Positions 62,278 to 64,000 of a stretch of 64,000 nt of DNA are shown piece by piece. A program made the translations under genes and the position numbers. How positions within the stretch are numbered: position 1 is the stretch's first letter; each line of letters opens with the position of its first letter. Source of the stretch: Cellvibrio sp. 79 (GTDB taxonomy: Bacteria > Pseudomonadota > Gammaproteobacteria > Pseudomonadales > Cellvibrionaceae); assembly GCA_003056245.1 (NCBI GenBank), contig MVDH01000006.1:343384-407383 (forward strand), in the 5' to 3' direction. Under the pieces are notes generated by a model. It was given only the letters and a program-made list of their open reading frames with translations. It ran no database searches and had not been told where the DNA came from.

Positions 62278-62373
62278 CGAACCGCAACATTCATAATCGC
62301 AAACGGCACGCTATTTTATTAACGCGAAAAACCAATTAATGCTATATGCATTTTAGTTTTGGTGGTTGCGGAT
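62278..62373 (+). repeat. 96-bp direct repeat, right copy
   Basis: Right-hand partner of 61610-61705, starting CGAACCGCAACATTCATAATC and ending GGTGGTTGCGGAT. It has diverged more than the left copy and lacks the outer inverted end. Confidence 0.75.
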
Positions 62374-62395
62374 ATATAGTTCACGCGCACCAATT

Positions 62396-62418
62396 AAAAA
62401 GGCGGCCAATCGGCCGCC
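62396..62418 (-). terminator. Rho-independent terminator of the PEP-CTERM gene
   Basis: On the minus strand GGCGGCC-GATT-GGCCGCC is followed by TTTTT, 54 bp after the stop of the PEP-CTERM gene. Confidence 0.85.
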
Positions 62419-62471
62419 CTACTTCAGCTTTAAAAAAACTAAACATTAAAAAATAGCTTTATAAATTAAAA

Positions 62472-63065
62472 TCATTTTTCCAATCTAAATCTGACAATAA
62501 CCAAAAACAAAAGGCCGGACATTAAAACCAACCATGGAGATGGCTCTGGAACATCAACAAACTTATCTGTAAATCGAAAATTCCCACTAACGTCGTAACC
62601 ATTATTCACCCAATCGATCACATAAAAAAGATTTACTTCACCTCCCAAACCATAAAATTTAAAATATGTATCATCATTTTGGGCTGGTGATTTTTTTGCA
62701 CCTTTAAGTGAAGGAAAGTTATCGTAAAAAGCATCAGGGAGGCCCTTTCCAAAATCCTTTGTGTAAATGTATAGCATATCGTGCCCACCACCGGATACGG
62801 TCGTTCCTCCATCCCCAAAAAATAACTTATAGAAAAGGTCGCCAATATAGACTCTAGAATCTTCATCATCAGATTTATAAATATTATCCCAATCAACATC
62901 CACCCAGCCTTTGAAAGCTTCACCATCACGAAAGAGCTGAGGTTTATTCATACCGGGACTGTACTTAGCCTCAATTTCCCCTTCAAAATAATAACGAACA
63001 GGAGTTGCCTGAGCAAAGGAAGCGCTAAATAGCAGAAAAAATAAAACTACCATTCGAGAAAACAT
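62472..63065 (-). CDS. PEP-CTERM sorting-signal protein
   Basis: A 197-residue exported protein. N-terminal signal peptide MVVLFFLLFSASFAQA, a beta-rich body (VRYYFEGEIEAKYSPG; FKGWVDVDWD; RVYIGDLFYKLFFGDGG), and a C-terminal tripartite tag: PEP in VPEPSPW, a hydrophobic helix (LVLMSGLLFLVIV) and a basic end RFRLEK. PEP-CTERM proteins are processed by an exosortase, often linked with exopolysaccharide; no exosortase is in this window. GAGG lies eight bases before the ATG and a good terminator follows, so it is monocistronic. Function of the body is unknown. Confidence 0.85.
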   Translation of the reverse strand: MFSRMVVLFFLLFSASFAQATPVRYYFEGEIEAKYSPGMNKPQLFRDGEAFKGWVDVDWDNIYKSDDEDSRVYIGDLFYKLFFGDGGTTVSGGGHDMLYIYTKDFGKGLPDAFYDNFPSLKGAKKSPAQNDDTYFKFYGLGGEVNLFYVIDWVNNGYDVSGNFRFTDKFVDVPEPSPWLVLMSGLLFLVIVRFRLEK

Positions 63066-63248
63066 ATTTTTAACCTCATTCCATTATATGAATCTTATTA
63101 ACTAGCAGACTTATAACAAGCGACATTAGGCTCGCAAAAAGTAGCTCTATTTTATAACATATGCCGCTATATAGCGTAAAACTTAAAATTCACTACTCAA
63201 AAACCTTTAAATAACCAGTTGCTCTGAAAATCCCAATATACAAAATAA

Positions 63249-63497
63249 CGGCAAATATATTCTGAGCAAGAGCTGGCTAACTGGATTGATAAAAATCCCA
63301 CAACATCTGGAAAAGCCAAAAAGCATACAAAGAAAGTTACTTCATCCGATTTCGTGGGTAAGAAAGGAATTGTATTCATTATGAATGGATGGGGTTCAAC
63401 GGATCATATTGATATTTGGGACGGCAGCGATCTGAAAGGCGGCCAACAACAATATTTTTCATTAGGGGAACAAGTATGGTTTTGGCAACTCGATTAA
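63249..63497 (+). pseudogene. C-terminal remnant of a Tae4-like type VI amidase effector
   Basis: The open frame, with no start codon in context, reads IYSEQELANWIDKN, then GKKGIVFIMNGWGS, TDHIDIWDGSDLKGG and ends QVWFWQLD. GKKGIxxFxxxGWxxxxGHxxxWDG is the distinctive end of Tae4 peptidoglycan amidases, with the catalytic His in TDHIDIWDG. The N-terminal half with the catalytic Cys is absent: an in-frame stop (63246-63248) closes the frame and no match is seen upstream. It overlaps the start of the downstream lipoprotein gene by 22 bases, as in intact effector/immunity pairs. Confidence 0.7.
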
Positions 63498-63907
63498 TGT
63501 CATTGGGCGGTATTGTATTTGCACTGCTAAGCGCAGGTTGCCAAGCCGAACCTAACAATGTTTCTGATGAAATAGTATTGAACAAGCACAACTTACAATT
63601 AGTAAGCCTGGAGTCCAAATGCTTGCTGATAAGCACAAAAGACCAAGCAACCAATAAAACCGAATTGCTGCTGCAACCGCCTTGTTATTTTGCGAGGAAA
63701 AATGATTCGCATCTGTTGCAGTTCTCCTATCCGGATAAAAATCTGGATGCTGTAGCGTTGATTATTGGTAATCCGATATCTGCTGAAAAACGAAAAAAAT
63801 GGAATCTGGATGATTCAATAGTTTGCGGAGAAAAGCGGCAGGCCGTTTATTTATCTAAAGGTGATTTAACGGTATGTAGTGGTCAAGTAAATTTGGCCAC
63901 AATTTAA
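63476..63907 (+). CDS. Lipoprotein, possible immunity protein of the Tae4-like effector
   Basis: A 143-residue lipoprotein: MVLATRLMSLGGIVFALLSAGC has a lipobox LLSAGC, so it should be anchored in the periplasm. The mature part has Cys residues (about four) and ends with VYLSKGDLTVCSGQVNLATI. ATG at 63476 has AGGGG about ten bases upstream; the longer frame would start inside the effector remnant. It starts inside the end of the Tae4-like gene, the normal place for a cognate immunity gene, and a periplasmic site is right for blocking a peptidoglycan amidase. No sequence match to Tai4 is claimed; the role is inferred from position. Confidence 0.65.
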   Translation: MVLATRLMSLGGIVFALLSAGCQAEPNNVSDEIVLNKHNLQLVSLESKCLLISTKDQATNKTELLLQPPCYFARKNDSHLLQFSYPDKNLDAVALIIGNPISAEKRKKWNLDDSIVCGEKRQAVYLSKGDLTVCSGQVNLATI

Positions 63908-64000
63908 GAGCTGCTTACATGCAGTCGCTCTGCCATCACCGGAGATAATCCCTGGTTATGACGGTGCGGTCTTATCTGGCTGTAGTAACCCAAAATATAA
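63904..64000 (-). mobile_element. IS3-family transposase, C-terminal fragment at window edge
   Basis: On the minus strand the frame open to the window edge reads LGYYSQIRPHRHNQGLSPVMAERL and stops at 63904. The N-x-x-RPH...GLSP-A pattern is the well-known end of IS3-group integrase-type transposases. The rest lies beyond the window, so whether it is complete is unknown. It converges on the lipoprotein gene, overlapping its stop by 2-3 bases. Confidence 0.75.

Overview
The window looks like the chromosome of a Cellvibrio-like gammaproteobacterium (Cellvibrionaceae). The grounds are lipoproteins with long poly-serine linkers, a class Ia ribonucleotide reductase whose large chain has two ATP-cones, a PEP-CTERM protein, a siderophore-type TonB receptor end and REP-associated repeats. 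The genus is inferred from style; no rRNA or other marker is present.

Layout. 1-4.6 kb: end of a TonB-dependent receptor, a solute-binding lipoprotein, an overlapping phzF-like/class IV aminotransferase pair, and a divergent MocR regulator with repeated operator half-sites between. 4.6-12.7 kb: one 2699-residue repeat protein whose last 219 residues are an outer-membrane barrel with its own in-frame ribosome binding site, start and signal peptide. 12.9-16.7 kb: tail-collar protein, then GNAT, sulfotransferase and Asp/Asn hydroxylase in overlapping frames, divergent from an APS kinase that would supply PAPS. 16.7-20.7 kb: AEC permease, DUF72 protein, O-methyltransferase-like protein, second GNAT.

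20.9-42.8 kb is the main find: about 22 kb of minus-strand genes forming an apparently undescribed nonribosomal peptide/sugar hybrid cluster. In transcription order: processive GT2 glycosyltransferase, HlyD-type adaptor, ABC exporter with a C39-like domain whose catalytic Cys is Ser, PhyH oxygenase, carbamoyltransferase, NodB-type deacetylase, methyltransferase-like protein, NRPS 1 (formyltransferase, half C domain, A, T, C), a 33-codon small ORF behind a candidate internal promoter, NPPF-type methyltransferase, second carbamoyltransferase, NRPS 2 (A, T, C) and an AAC(3)-like acetyltransferase with a LysM-like tail. A divergent MalT-like LuxR regulator (43.3-46.0 kb) probably controls it; the shared promoter region carries a 59-bp tandem duplication and a 12-bp inverted repeat lying close to both start codons. 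My working model, an inference, is a formylated dipeptide joined to a carbamoylated amino-sugar and exported by the ABC/HlyD pair.

46-64 kb: HDOD protein, PhoX-type phosphatase with a possible Pho box, exported AGE-family epimerase, two unknown translationally coupled genes, a poly-Ser lipoprotein, and nrdA-nrdB with candidate NrdR and DnaA sites upstream. The last 4 kb is a decaying accessory zone: a restriction-endonuclease C-terminal remnant, a RAYT transposase between 96-bp repeats, a PEP-CTERM protein, the tail of a Tae4-like type VI effector with a lipoprotein that may be its immunity protein, and the end of an IS3-type transposase.
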